From Priapulus caudatus (Eukaryota > Priapulida > Priapulimorpha > Priapulimorphida > Priapulidae): a stretch of 47,500 bases of DNA. The number at the start of each line of letters is the position of its first letter. Within the stretch, counting starts at the first letter, position 1. The stretch is taken from assembly GCF_000485595.1 (NCBI RefSeq), contig NW_014577514.1, forward strand, positions 29,274 through 76,773, read 5' to 3'. This document shows, piece by piece, positions 1-10,707 of this stretch. The notes below the pieces were generated by a model. The model did no database searches. It was not told the DNA's origin and saw nothing but the letters and a program-made list of their open reading frames with translations. Made by a program: the position numbers and the translations under genes.

Positions 1-782
1 TCGTCGTTCTACATCGAGTGTTAGTTTAAGTCGCACATAGTGACCGCGCTATTGCCAACCGTTAACAGCAAGGCTAAATATTCAACGTCACCACCCGCGT
101 GGAGTCACTACGTGATATTTCGAATTTTCCGGCGCGTCACATGCAGATGCTGTATGACCCTGACACTTGCGTTGACAAAGCATGCGACTGTTCTCTCCAG
201 TGACACAGGGGAGATAATAATGTCGTATGCATTATCTGACGAAGCGAGACTTTTACGACGCCTCGTCGCATTTGATGGTTCTATTGATTATATCAACAAG
301 CAAGTTATGACATTCTCGCTAGATAGGAACGCACCGATGGAATTATATTCGTCTGCCGAGTAAATTTCATGGCTCCAGTTGTTGCTATGTACAGTTTATT
401 TCCATCATTCGTCAGCCGAATACAAGTACAACTACGTTTTATTTTTTTAAATATCTCCATTCTGAATCAAACAACGTTTATCACATTTTACTGTTATTGA
501 ACATACTTATCATGCAGCGGATAAGTGGATTTTACTCATTATTTTTGGTGCCGCAGGCATCGTCGAAATACAAGTTACAATTTCGTTAATTTTTTTTGTA
601 ACATCGCATTCGATTAAACCGTTCAAAACATTTGCAACCATTATTTGACCTGTTCACGGCAGACGAATGGCAGTATTTACGCCTCACCTCTCGCCTGCAG
701 GCAATCCCACACGTAATATACGCCGTATTTGCAGTGTCTGCCATGTCCCAATATGCATCCATGGCCCGCGTAGTGCGCACCG
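1..782. repeat. Module A, copy 1 (AT-rich head of macro-repeat block I)
   Basis: The window opens inside or exactly at the start of module A. The same sequence recurs at about 7868, 16711, 26031 and 36176, recognisable by GTCGCACATAGTGAC, TCTCCAGTGACACAGGGG and ATGTCGTATGCATTATCTGA. It leads directly into the 55-bp array. A 107-codon frame at 40-363 exists only because this copy carries an extra T near 191; the other copies close that frame at a TAA, so it is not supported as a gene. I recognise no known family. Confidence 0.85.
400..665. repeat. Degenerate tandem dimer, about 138-bp period, inside module A copy 1
   Basis: Two successive half-units each contain a GAAATACAAGTACAA-like core, then a T-rich run, a CATTCGATTAAAAC-like stretch, CACATTTTACTG or its relative, and a CGGCAGCGG/CGGCAGACG end. 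The first half starts near 400 and the second near 548 in this copy. The period is clearest in block V, where the cores begin at 36596 and 36734. The halves have clearly diverged, so the duplication predates the block amplification. Confidence 0.65.
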
Positions 783-2990
783 AGCTACCGCTTGTTACAC
801 CATGAATACACCCTGTTACTGTATAGCGCGTGTACTCTGGTACCGTTGCTACACCCATGCACACCGTGCCGACTCAGTGTATAGCGCGTTGTGACTCTGA
901 GTACTGGTATTATACCCATGCCACACCGTCGTCAGTGTATACGCGTGTTACTCTGAGTACGGTTGTTATACCATGAAAACCGTCGTCAGTGTATCGACGC
1001 GTGTTCTGGTACGGTTGTTTATACCATGAACACGGTGTCATGGTATTAGCGGTGTACTCGGTTACGGTTGTTATATCCATGCACACCGTCGTCAGTGATA
1101 GCGCGTGTACTCTCTGGGCACCGTTGACTACACCCATGACACCGTCGTCAGTGTATAGCGCGTGTACTCGGACTACGTTACTTATACCGCACTCACCCTT
1201 CGTCAGTGTACAGCCGCGTGTGGTACTTGGGCTACGGTTGTTATACCCATAACACCGTTCGTCAGTGTATAGCGCGTGTACTCTGGGTACGGTTGTTATA
1301 CCCATGGCACACCGCTCGTCAGTGTAATAAGCGCGTGTACTCTGGGTACGGTTGTATATATCCATGCACCACGCATCGTCGCAGTATAGCGCGTGTACTT
1401 TGGTACGGTGGTACACCCCATAACACCCTCGTCACTGTTATAGCGCGTGTACTCTGGTTGTACGGTTGTAACCGATGACACCGTCGTCAGTGTATAGGCG
1501 TGTTACTCTGGGACGGTTGTTTATAATCCATGCACACCGTCCGTCAGTGTATAGCGCGGTGTAATCTGGCGGTACCGTTGCTACTACCATCGAACACCGT
1601 CGTCAGTGTATAGGCGCTGTACTCGGATACCGTTATATACCCATGCACGCGTCGTCGTGGCAGCGTGTGTACTCGGTACGGTTGTTACCCCATGAACACC
1701 GTCGCGTCAGTGTATAGCAGCGTTACTTCTGGATACGCTTATTATACCCGATCGCACCACCGTTTGTCAGTGTATAGGGGCGCGTGTACCTCTGGTACGG
1801 TTGTGTACACCCATGAACACCGTCGTCAGTGCTCATAGCGCGTGTACTCTGGATACCGTTATTATCCCATGCACACGTCGTCAGCTGTGGCAGCGAGTGT
1901 GTACTCTGGGTACGGTTGTTACACCATGAACACCGTCGTCAGTGTATAGCGTGTGTACTCTGGTACGGTTTTTATACCATGGACACCGTCGTCAGTGTAT
2001 AGCGCACGTGGTATCCTGGGTACGGTTGTTATGCGCCATGACGCCGTCGTCAGTGTTATAGCGCGTGTACCTCTGAGTACGGTTGTTATATCGCATGAAC
2101 ACCGTCGTGAGTGTATAGGCGTGTACTCTGGAGTACGGTTGTTAACCATAACACCCTCGGTCAGTGTATAGGCGTGTACTCTGGGTTACGGTTGTATTTA
2201 TACTCCATGAACACGTCGTCATTAGTAGCGCTGTACTCTGGGTACGGTTGTTATATCCATGCCCACACACGCGTCAGGTGTTATACGCGGCGTATCTCTG
2301 GGTACCGTTGCTATCACCCCAGTGAACACCGTCGTCAGATGTTAGCGGGCTACTCGGATACCGTTAATTATACCCATGCACACCGTTGTCACAGTGTGGC
2401 AGCCGGTTGTGTACTCTGGTACGCTTTTAGCACCCATGAACACCGCTCGTCCAGTGTATAGCGCGTGTACTCTGGATACCGTTATCTAACACTTGCACAC
2501 ACGTCGTCGTGTATAGCGCGGTGACTCTGGGTACGGTTTTACACCCATGAACACCGTCGCTCAGTGTATAGCGCGTTACTCTGGAACGTTATTATACCGC
2601 ATGCACACCGTCTGCAGTTGGCCGTGGTGTACCTGTGGTACGGTGTGTTAAACACCATGAACACCGTCGTCGTGTATAGCGCGTGTATACTCTGGGTACG
2701 GTTGTTATACCCATGCACACCGTCTAGTGTATAGCGCGTCGTACTGGGTACGGTTGTTCTACCATTGCACACCGTCGTCAGTGTATAGCGCGTGTACTCT
2801 GGGTACGGTTGTTATACCCATGCACACCGTCGTCAGTGTATAGCGCGTGTACTCTGGATACCGTTATTATACCCATGCACACCGTCGTCAGTGTATAGCG
2901 TGTGTACTCTGGGTACCGTTATTATACCCATGCACACCGTCGTCAGTGTATAGCGCGTGTACTCTGGATACCGTTATTATACCCATGCAC
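783..2990. repeat. 55-bp minisatellite array 1
   Basis: Direct repeats of a 55-bp unit, about 40 copies. Each unit reads CACACCGTCGTCAGTG, then TATAGCGCGTGTACTCT, then GGGTACGGTTGTTATACCC, then ATG. Units near 2770-2990 are almost perfect; interior units carry many one-base indels. Two main variants alternate in places: one with GGGTACGG and CATGAACACC, the other with GGATACCG, ATTATACCC and a TGTGGCAGCG end. Edge units are degenerate on both sides (near 790 and at 2991-3030), as expected for array borders. Because 55 is not a multiple of three, frames rotate from unit to unit and open frames here are by-products. Confidence 0.95.
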
Positions 2991-3755
2991 GAACACCCCC
3001 GTCAGTGCATCGCGCGCGCGTGTAACATGGAATGACCGCCAATCACAAACGTGTTTCTGCGCCCTCCCGGATACGCCGTAAATCACAACTTCGGCTTATC
3101 GGTTACTGTCCGCTTCTACCATCGCTCACGCACCACCCTCTCACGGCCAGCAAGCCCCGAGGCAGCAGCGGCAAACTGAAGCCACATCGAACTGTTGTCA
3201 GGCGGCATCGGAAAGCATCAGAACCCTACGTTCAATCAACGCGCTCGTGAACGAATCCGCAAAAATCTCAACGAAATGAACACGGAATCGGATGTGAGAC
3301 ACCCGCGCGAAGACTAGTACATGCGGAGCCAGCATCACCCAAGCTAGCATGCCTATATAACACTCGGGTTGTCATTCCCGTGGGTGTGATATAGCGGCTC
3401 TATATACTACAGCGCGTGTATATGCGAGGCACTGCCGCACACACACGCACTCTCGGTAACTCTCCCTCGTGCATGACTGTCAGAGAAGCTCGCATATATC
3501 GGCACGCCATTATTATTAGTGGTGCGAGCGAAGCAGGCTTGACTCCAGAGACCGCCGTGGATGGAGCGTGCGTCTGTCGTCTCTCACACACACACACACC
3601 CAGAGAATCAGGAGCGCACTGCTATATGTTAACCTTCCAGCAAGCGTGACAAGCGATGTCGCGTAAGTGCTGGTGCGTGGCGACATGCGACACTGCTGCT
3701 GCTGTTGTGCAGGAGGGGGTGGGGGGGAAGCCAAGACTACACATTATTATACTGT
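2991..3755. repeat. Module C, copy 1
   Basis: This is a non-tandem segment directly right of the 55-bp array, recurring at 19806, 29159 and 38991. Shared anchors are ACATGGAATGACCGC, CACGGCCAGCAAGCCCCGA, ATGCGGAGCCAGC and GGATGGAGCGTGCGTCT. Its first 40 bases look like a decayed 55-bp unit. It ends at a G-run (about 3713-3728). A 72-codon frame from 3032 begins with a plausible ATG, but copies III-V do not keep the frame. No known family recognised. Confidence 0.85.
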
Positions 3756-3984
3756 CTCAGCCTACCGCACCTTACCTCAACCTACCTCAGCTCTGCAAGC
3801 CTGCCACCTCCCGCCTCAAGCCTGCCTCGGAGAAAAAATCCTGCATCAGCTACCTCAGCCTGCCTCAGCCTGTTCTCAGCCTGCCTCAGCCTGTCTCGAA
3901 CCTGTACCTCAGCCTACCTCACCCTGCTCCAACCTGCTCTCAGCCTGCCTCAGGCCTTTTCTTCAGCCTGCCTCCAGCCTGTAA
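3756..3984. repeat. Decamer minisatellite GCCTGCCTCA, short copy
   Basis: Tandem 10-bp units GCCTGCCTCA with variants GCCTGTCTCA, GCCTACCTCA and ACCTACCTCA, interrupted near 3820-3850 by a CCTCAAGCC...AAAAAATCCTGCATCAG segment. The same interruption lies at 12800-12850 in the much longer block II tract, so the two tracts are homologous and not independently expanded. The three overlapping frames rich in Leu, Ser, Ala and Pro here are products of the repeat. Confidence 0.9.
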
Positions 3985-6125
3985 ATATATCGCTCACACT
4001 ATTCCCCAAAATGCAATCACTTAGAAACAACACGCTCTCCGCTCAAGTGATAAATAATAATAGAACGTCCGCAAGGTTAATCACTAATATCACCACGCGC
4101 CTTAGCACATCCGAGTAGCACTAATGACTCGAGGCGGATCTGCTCAGGTATTTCCAGCGTAACGAAGTCGGCTCTCATCCTGTTCCGCAGCAAGTCCATG
4201 GTTTCGCCTAGCTCCTACACGCCTATTCCAGCGAGTACCAAGTCGGGCTCTGACCCTTTGAACTACTATAGTCCCTGTGTATTGGTCCACGACCCCAGAT
4301 CTTGCTTGTGATTCCACTCGTTAGTCCCGATTCACACTTCTCCTTTCTACCTTTGGAGGTCCGACCTTACCTCTCACCCCGCCGACGCGCCTCCCGCGAA
4401 CACGAACTTCTACGGTTATCGGAATTACTTGTATCTCGATTAGCGCGACAGCGCCTGGCGCTCGGCGAGTGCCCGAGTGTAGATGACTTGGAAATATCTG
4501 TGTAGTTTCGTAGAGCTTGTGTTTTATTTTGATGATGATGAGTGATAGGCTTATAAATCCCTAGCGAGTAGTGGATTAGGGCGTTAGGTTGGATTTCGAA
4601 AAGGGCGATCAAACTGAAGTTGGACAGAGAAGTTACTGCTTGCCGATAACACAGCTTGACACATTTGCTTAACATTTTTCGATTTTACTTTACACTGGGT
4701 CGAGTAAATAATTTGTGAGATTACAATATTTTAAGTCGGGGCGTATATTCATCCCCTTATGCATGCGAATTTTTTTTATCTTGCTAAGTTTTGTAATCAC
4801 TATCTGTTTTATAACAGCAAGACTAATACAAGTTAAAATTAGATATCTCACTGTTTATCAAAGGAAATAAACTAGTATAACGCGCGTTGCTATTTCTAGT
4901 AAATACAAGTTAAGGACAATCCACTGATGCACCACACGATTCAGCGCGATTAAGAATGTCTTGACTATACGGACATATTATAAGGACCTACGGCACTATA
5001 CTTTACATGATCACGCGCATATCTTACAGCTAGCACGAAGCATGGATGATCTTACACCTAACAAATTAAGAGAGACAACGACGCAGTCGCTCATAAACCC
5101 TAGACCAACTCAGATTAGTGCGCCGCTACATGAGGGGCCGATCTGATTTTCGTTTGGGCTGGCATATATTGCTTGCATAATATTCTACACACTATCTTTT
5201 GTGCGCACCCCTAGCGCCCCCTGTTTATACAGAGGAATATGGTGCAACGATAGTTCCAGAGTACTAGTCGAGAGGCGGTATAATGACTACATAGGCGCTC
5301 TGTATAGAGAGACCAACCCTGCACTCTTACAGTATGACATTGTTAAATCTCCTGTAATCATTTTCAGCGGGAGCACAGAGTCCGCCGTAACATAAGCAAG
5401 TAATAAGCTTTCTTTGCTGCTCTATGCCATTTAAGGTCATGTTACATGACATAGACAAGCTTGACGCTTGTAAACAAAGCCTAACATTCTCTGGCTCAGT
5501 AGGAGGCGAAGACTGACGTAGTTGCCCAATTATATGGACGTTTAGATAATGCCTAAAGCTAATTCTACTAGATAGTATATGCTCTCCATCTACACTTGTT
5601 CTGGTTTCATTTTCGTCAGTTAATATTATATCGCGTGTTTTCTGTTCGAGCTCGACATTCAGTCCTTTGTCCGTCTGTCCTCCGTCCCTTTCATTATTCT
5701 ATTAGTCATCTATTAATAGGGTGCGTGTAGGGTGTAGGGTGTATCCACGCACGCCGAACATTAAGAGGCAGAGAGCATTCACGCAGACAAGCAATATGCC
5801 GCCCCGTAAAAAAGCAGGCACTGCATGTGTTCGTGAAGTAGTGTATGGGGACACCTGCGGGTTTGCTTTGCGTCATTGGGGTCTCGCAATCAATTTTGCG
5901 ACAGCTCGCACGCGAAGACTCAAACTGCATTCATTGTTATTGTTAGCTGTATCATTATCCTACGAAGCATTCCTGTGCAAGCACCGAGTCCAGCGCCGAG
6001 TGTTTAGCAATTGTTAGCAAGCGCTGAATAAAAACGAAAAGAGACGTAATGTTATTGTCTAAGCGATAGCGTATGTATGAGGCGAAAACGATTTTAATAG
6101 AGATTTAAAAAGCCACGACAACGAA

Positions 6126-6842
6126 TATACTATATATATATATATATATAATATATATCGAAGTAGATAACTAGGGAAGAGCTGTGACTTTATATAAACA
6201 CGGAAATTTCGTATTTACTAAGCCTTAGAATTACCTACGATTTACTACGCGTTAACCAACCAACTTGAGCTCTAATCAGTACACGTGGCATTCCGCATAC
6301 ATCGTGCGAAATCGTTTCGCTCGTTATACACCGCCATTCCGGAAATACAGACTAAAACGCTGGGAGATTGGAGCTTGGAGCTGCTGCTGATTGCGGTTCG
6401 GGCGTGCGTGCGTTGGCGCGCATACGAGCGGTAAATAGGTCAAAAGATTTAGCCTCGTCGAGTGTTGCCTCGATGTCCAATCTCCAGCGCGCACACCGCA
6501 TTGCCGGGCACAAGTGGTGGCGCAGAGTCGTTAGTAGCTGCCTATTGTTCAAGTTAGGCCGGGTTATGATTGTTTTTGCTGGCAACAGAATGGAGAACTC
6601 GTGTCCATACGTTTTACGTCTGTATTCCGGATTGCTGGTGTAATACGAGAAACGATTTTCGCAGCGATGCAGGCGATTGTACTGTGTACGATTGAGAATT
6701 AAGTTTGGTTGAGCGTTACGCGGTAGTAAATCTAAGGTATTCTAAGGCTAGGTGAAGTGACGATTGCTATGTTTATTGAAGTCCCCTCCTTTCCTATTAT
6801 CGACTTCAATATATATATTATAATATATATATATAATATATT
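6126..6842. mobile_element. Foldback (MITE-like) inverted-repeat element, copy in block I
   Basis: Two long arms are reverse complements of one another. The left arm is about 6126-6357 and the right arm about 6608-6842. Matching marks are CTACGATTTACTACGCG on the left against CGCGGTAGTAAATC on the right, and TCCGGAAATACAGACTAAAACG against CGTTTTACGTCTGTATTCCGGA. Both outer ends run into TA-rich tracts. The spacer holds a second small inverted pair (CGCTGGGAGATTGGA and TCCAATCTCCAGCG). No transposase frame is present, so if it is mobile it would be non-autonomous. Its family and target-site duplication cannot be fixed because the flanks are TA repeats. Confidence 0.7.
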
Positions 6843-7468
6843 TCAACGTTCCCTGTGTCGATTTCACGCAGGTTTATTTGAAAATTCGCGAAATGTTGGC
6901 CCAATTAGTTTTGATGAATTTTTGACAATTCGCTAAAAAACGACTTGCCTTAGGTGCCTCTGATTACCTCCAATGCGGATTCCAGCTATATACAAATGTC
7001 TGTGCATGCGGCATGGGGAATACTAGTAAAGAAATATACTACACTCACGAACGGCGCATGTGCATACAACTGGCGTGTTTGTCATATTTTGTTAAATCGA
7101 ATAAAGCACTTTCCACGTTCCATTCTCGCGCCACACTTCTATACACACACGGCATACATTCTCTACACGCGCGCAGCATATGAAATGGCACGATCGCAGA
7201 AAGCAATACTATAATAATAGCAAACCCGTTTAAGAAACACACCCCCCCGTTTCCTGAAACCGCCTAGCTGTCTCCCTCCATTATTTATACGGAGTACATT
7301 CGGTTGAAGATGCTGAATAGAAACGAGTCAACATAAACTAAACCAATTTCACAAGAGCAGATGAATTCCACTCGTTCACGTAAGAATAAACATAGCCTGC
7401 ATGCGTTTAGAGCAGGGTCAGACAAAATATATACAGAGGCGTGGATGGCAGGTTATGGTCGTGATATA

Positions 7469-7535
7469 TATCATATATATATAGTATATATATTATATAT
7501 CATAATATATATATATACATATACATATTATACAT
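7469..7535. repeat. Interrupted (TA)n microsatellite
   Basis: Imperfect TA repeats with CATATACATA-type interruptions, ending at ATTATGGCTGTGAGAATAC. Homologous tracts lie at 16313-16385 and 25645-25712. In block IV this tract is absent and a GGA tract abuts the same ATTATGGCTGTGAG sequence, so it marks a module breakpoint. Confidence 0.9.
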
Positions 7536-7867
7536 TATGGCTGTGAGAATACAGTGTTGTAAATTGACAAAATCAATGTTTGCCCGGTGAGGCAGTGCTG
7601 CTACTTAGCATAAAAACAGCTCCTGTACTTTACCTACAACGCGCTAGCTATGATTTATTCACGGAAACAATCTTCCGCACACACGATTCGCTCATCATCG
7701 CCAATAACCTACACCTGCACCTGACACAACACGGGCATCTAACATCCTCATATGATACCCCTATCATGCAGACAGCTTAATTATAAACGACAGGATGACA
7801 ACCCATCGCCTAATTTAAGAGTTTCAATCGCTTCAAAACGACGGCGTAAATCCAATAAACGAAGGAA

Positions 7868-8640
7868 GTTCGTCGTTCTAATCGAGTGTTAGTTTAAGTC
7901 GCACATAGTGACGCGCTATTGCAACCGTTAACAGCAAGGCTAAATATTCAACGTCACCACCCGCGTGGAGTCACTACGTGATATTTCGAATTTTCCGGCG
8001 CGTCACATGCAGATGCTGTATGCCCTGACACTTGCGTTGACAAGGCATGCGACTGTCTCTCCAGTGGACACAGGGGAGTTAATAATGTCGTATGCATTAT
8101 CTGACGAAGCGAGACTTTTTACGACCCTCGTCGGCATTTGATGGTTCTTATTTGATTATTATCCAAGCGACAGTTATGACATTCTCGCTAGATAGGAACG
8201 CACCGATGGTATTATTTCGTCTGCCAGTAAATTTCATGGCTCCAGTTGTTGCTATGTACAGTTTATTTCCATAATTCGTCAGCCGAAATACAAGTACAAC
8301 TGCGTTTAATTTTTTAAATATCCATTCATCAACAACGTTGTCATCACATTTTACTGTCTTGACATATTTCAATGCAGCGGGATAAGTGTGATTTTACTCG
8401 CATTATTTTTGTGCCGCAGGCAATCGTCGAAAACAAGTACAGATTTCCTGTTAATTTTTTGATGTTAAACATCGCATTCGATTAAAACGCGTTAAAACAT
8501 TTTCGCAACCCATTATTTGACACTGTTTCACGCGCAGACGAGGCAGTATGTTACCCTCACTCTCGCTTGCCAGGCAATCCCACACTGTATATACGCCGTA
8601 TTATGCGGTCATGCCATGTCCAAATGCCGATTACCCATGC
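7868..8640. repeat. Module A, copy 2
   Basis: Second copy of the AT-rich head module, starting at GTTCGTCGTTCTAATCG and carrying the same anchors as copy 1. The 138-bp tandem dimer occupies about 8270-8540. It differs from copy 1 mainly by one-base gains and losses. It is contiguous with the end of module E, which defines the macro-repeat period (about 7.87 kb for block I). Confidence 0.85.
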
Positions 8641-10673
8641 CCGCGTAGTGCGCACCGGCTACCGTTGTTACCCGCAGAAACCGCTGTTACTGTTATACGC
8701 GTGTACTCTGCGGTACCGCGTTGGCTACACCATGCACAGCGTCGTCAGTGTATAGCGCGTGTATCTGAAGTACGGTTGTTATATCCCATGCACACCGGTC
8801 GTCAGTGTATAGCGGTGACTCTGAGTCGGTTGTTACTACCCATGAACACCGTCGTCAGTGTATACGCGTGTCTTCTGCCGTACGGTTGTTATACCATGAT
8901 CACCGTCGTCATGTATAGCGCTGTACTCTGGTACATGGTTAGTATACCATGCACACCGTCGTCATGTGATAGCGCGTGTACCCTGGGTCACCGTTGTACA
9001 GCCCAATGACAGCCGTCGTCAGTGTATTAGCGCGTGTACTCTGGACTACCGTTATTATACCCATGCACCGTTCGTCAGCTGTTACAGGGTGATGGACTCT
9101 GGGTACGGTTTAACCATAACACGTCGTCAGTGTAATAGCGGCGTGTACTCTGGCGTACGGTTGTTATACCATGGCACACGTCGTCAGTGCTATTAAGCGC
9201 GTGTACTCTGCGGTACGGTTCGTATATATGCATGACACACGTCGCATGTATAGCGCGTGTACTTTGGGTACGGTTGTACACCCATAACACCCTCGGTCAG
9301 TGTATAGCGCGTGTATCTGGTACGGTTGTATACCCATGAAACACCGTCTCAGGTATTAAGCGCGTGTACTCTAGGTACGGTTGTATTATATCCATGCACA
9401 CCGTCAGTCGTGTATAGCGCGTTACCTCGGTACCGCTTGCTACACCCATCGAACATCCGGTCGCTCATGTATATGCGCGTGTACTCTGATAACGCTTATT
9501 ATACCCATGCACACCGTCGTCCGTGGCGCGTGTGTACTGCTGGGTACGTTTACACCGATGAACACCGTCGCTCAGTGTATAGAAAGCGTGGTACTCTTGG
9601 ATACGCGTTTTACCCATGCACCACCTCGTCAGTGTATAGCGCGTGTACTCTGGTAGCGCGTGTTACACCCATGAACACCGTCGGTCAGTGTAATTAGCGC
9701 GGTGTACTCTGGATACCGTTATTATACCATGCACACCGTCGTCAAGTGTGCAGGTCGTGTACTCTGGGTACGGTGTGTTAGCACCATGAACACCGTCCGT
9801 CAGTGTGTATAGGTCGGTGTGTACTCTGGTAACGGTTGTTATACCCATGACACCGTCCGTCAGTGTATAGCGCCGTGTATCTCGGGTACGGTTTGTTAAC
9901 GCCATGCACGCCGTCGTCAGTGTATAGCGCGTGTACTCTGAGTACGGTTGTTATATCCATTTGAACACCGTCGTAGTGTATTAGCGCGTGTACTCTGAGT
10001 ACGCGTTGTTAACCCATAACAACCTCGTCCAGTGTATGAGGCGTGTACTCTGGGTACGGTTGTTATAACATGAATCACGTCGTCCAGTGTTATAGGCGCG
10101 TGTACTCTGGGTCGGTTGATTATTCCATGCACCCGGCGTCAGTGTATACGCGGTGTACTCTGGGTACCGTTGCTACACCCATGAACACGTCGTCAGTGTA
10201 TAGCGGTGTACTCTGGATACGTCTATGTATACCCGATGCACACCGTCGTTCAGTGTGTGCAGCGTGTGTACTCTGGTACGCGTTGTTACACCACATGAAC
10301 ACCTGTTCGTCAGTGTATAGCCGTGTACTCTGGATGACCGTTATTATACCGCATGCCAACACCGTCGTCAGTGTAAGCGCGGTTACTCTGGTACGTTGTT
10401 TACACCCAATGAACGATCAGGATCGCGTTGATCCTACGTTATTACGTCCCCGTCGTCAGTAGTGCTCGTAGGTACCGGTTAAGGTTTATACACAATGCAA
10501 CAGCCGTCGTCAACGTGTTAGCGCTGTGTTACTCTGGGTAGGCGGTTGTTATACCCAGAACACCGTGTAGTGTATAGCGCGTGTACCTGGGTACGGTTGT
10601 ATACTACCCATGCACCCGCGCGTCGTGTATAGCGGCGTGTACATCTGGGCTACGCTTGTTATACCAATGGCAC
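8641..10673. repeat. 55-bp minisatellite array 2
   Basis: About 37 units of the same 55-bp repeat as array 1. Unusual units occur in the same order as in other blocks, for example AACCTCGTCCAGTGTATGAG at 10021-10040 followed by ATAACATGAATCACGTCGTC at 10066-10085. An aberrant unit at about 10414-10520 contains GATCCTACGTTATTA and is shared only with array 5. The array stops abruptly at CAATGGCAC, where arrays 3 and 5 continue, so block II has lost the array end and module C, or had them replaced. Confidence 0.93.
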
Positions 10674-10707
10674 GAGAGAGAGAGAGAGTGAGAGAGAGAG
10701 AGAGAGA
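10674..10707. repeat. (GA)n tract at the truncated end of array 2
   Basis: A short GA repeat with one T interruption directly abuts the broken end of the 55-bp array, and single-copy sequence follows. It marks a junction not seen in the other four blocks. Confidence 0.9.

Larger units (their letters stand above)
3985..7867. repeat. Module E, copy 1
   Basis: About 3.9 kb of AT-rich sequence following the decamer tract. It recurs at 12976-16710, in part at 23350-26030, and as a tail at 35855-36175. Anchors are CACTATTCCCCAAA, GGTCATGTTACATGACATAG, CCAATTATATGGACGTTTAG and GGGACACCTGCG. It contains the foldback element at 6126-6842 and a (TA)n tract at 7469-7535. Short frames at 4961-5146 and 5147-5395 are in the same phase, separated by one TGA, but blocks II and III do not keep them. 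A 98-codon frame at 5721-6017 also frame-shifts between copies. No gene is supported. Confidence 0.85.

Noticed and set aside
40-363. 107-codon frame in module A
   Set aside because: Other copies of module A contain a stop in this phase after the ACAGGGGAGA sequence. An extra T in copy 1 alone keeps it open.
783-2990. CRISPR array
   Set aside because: There are no distinct repeats and spacers. The whole 55-bp unit is repeated, and the composition is eukaryotic.
4961-5395. Two in-phase frames separated by a single TGA in module E
   Set aside because: I considered this a broken gene, but the starts are not ATG and the copies in blocks II and III do not keep the phase.
5721-6017. 98-codon frame with relatives near 14700 and 24041
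   Set aside because: The shared text is DNA-level duplication. The frame shifts at different points in each block, and no domain is recognised.
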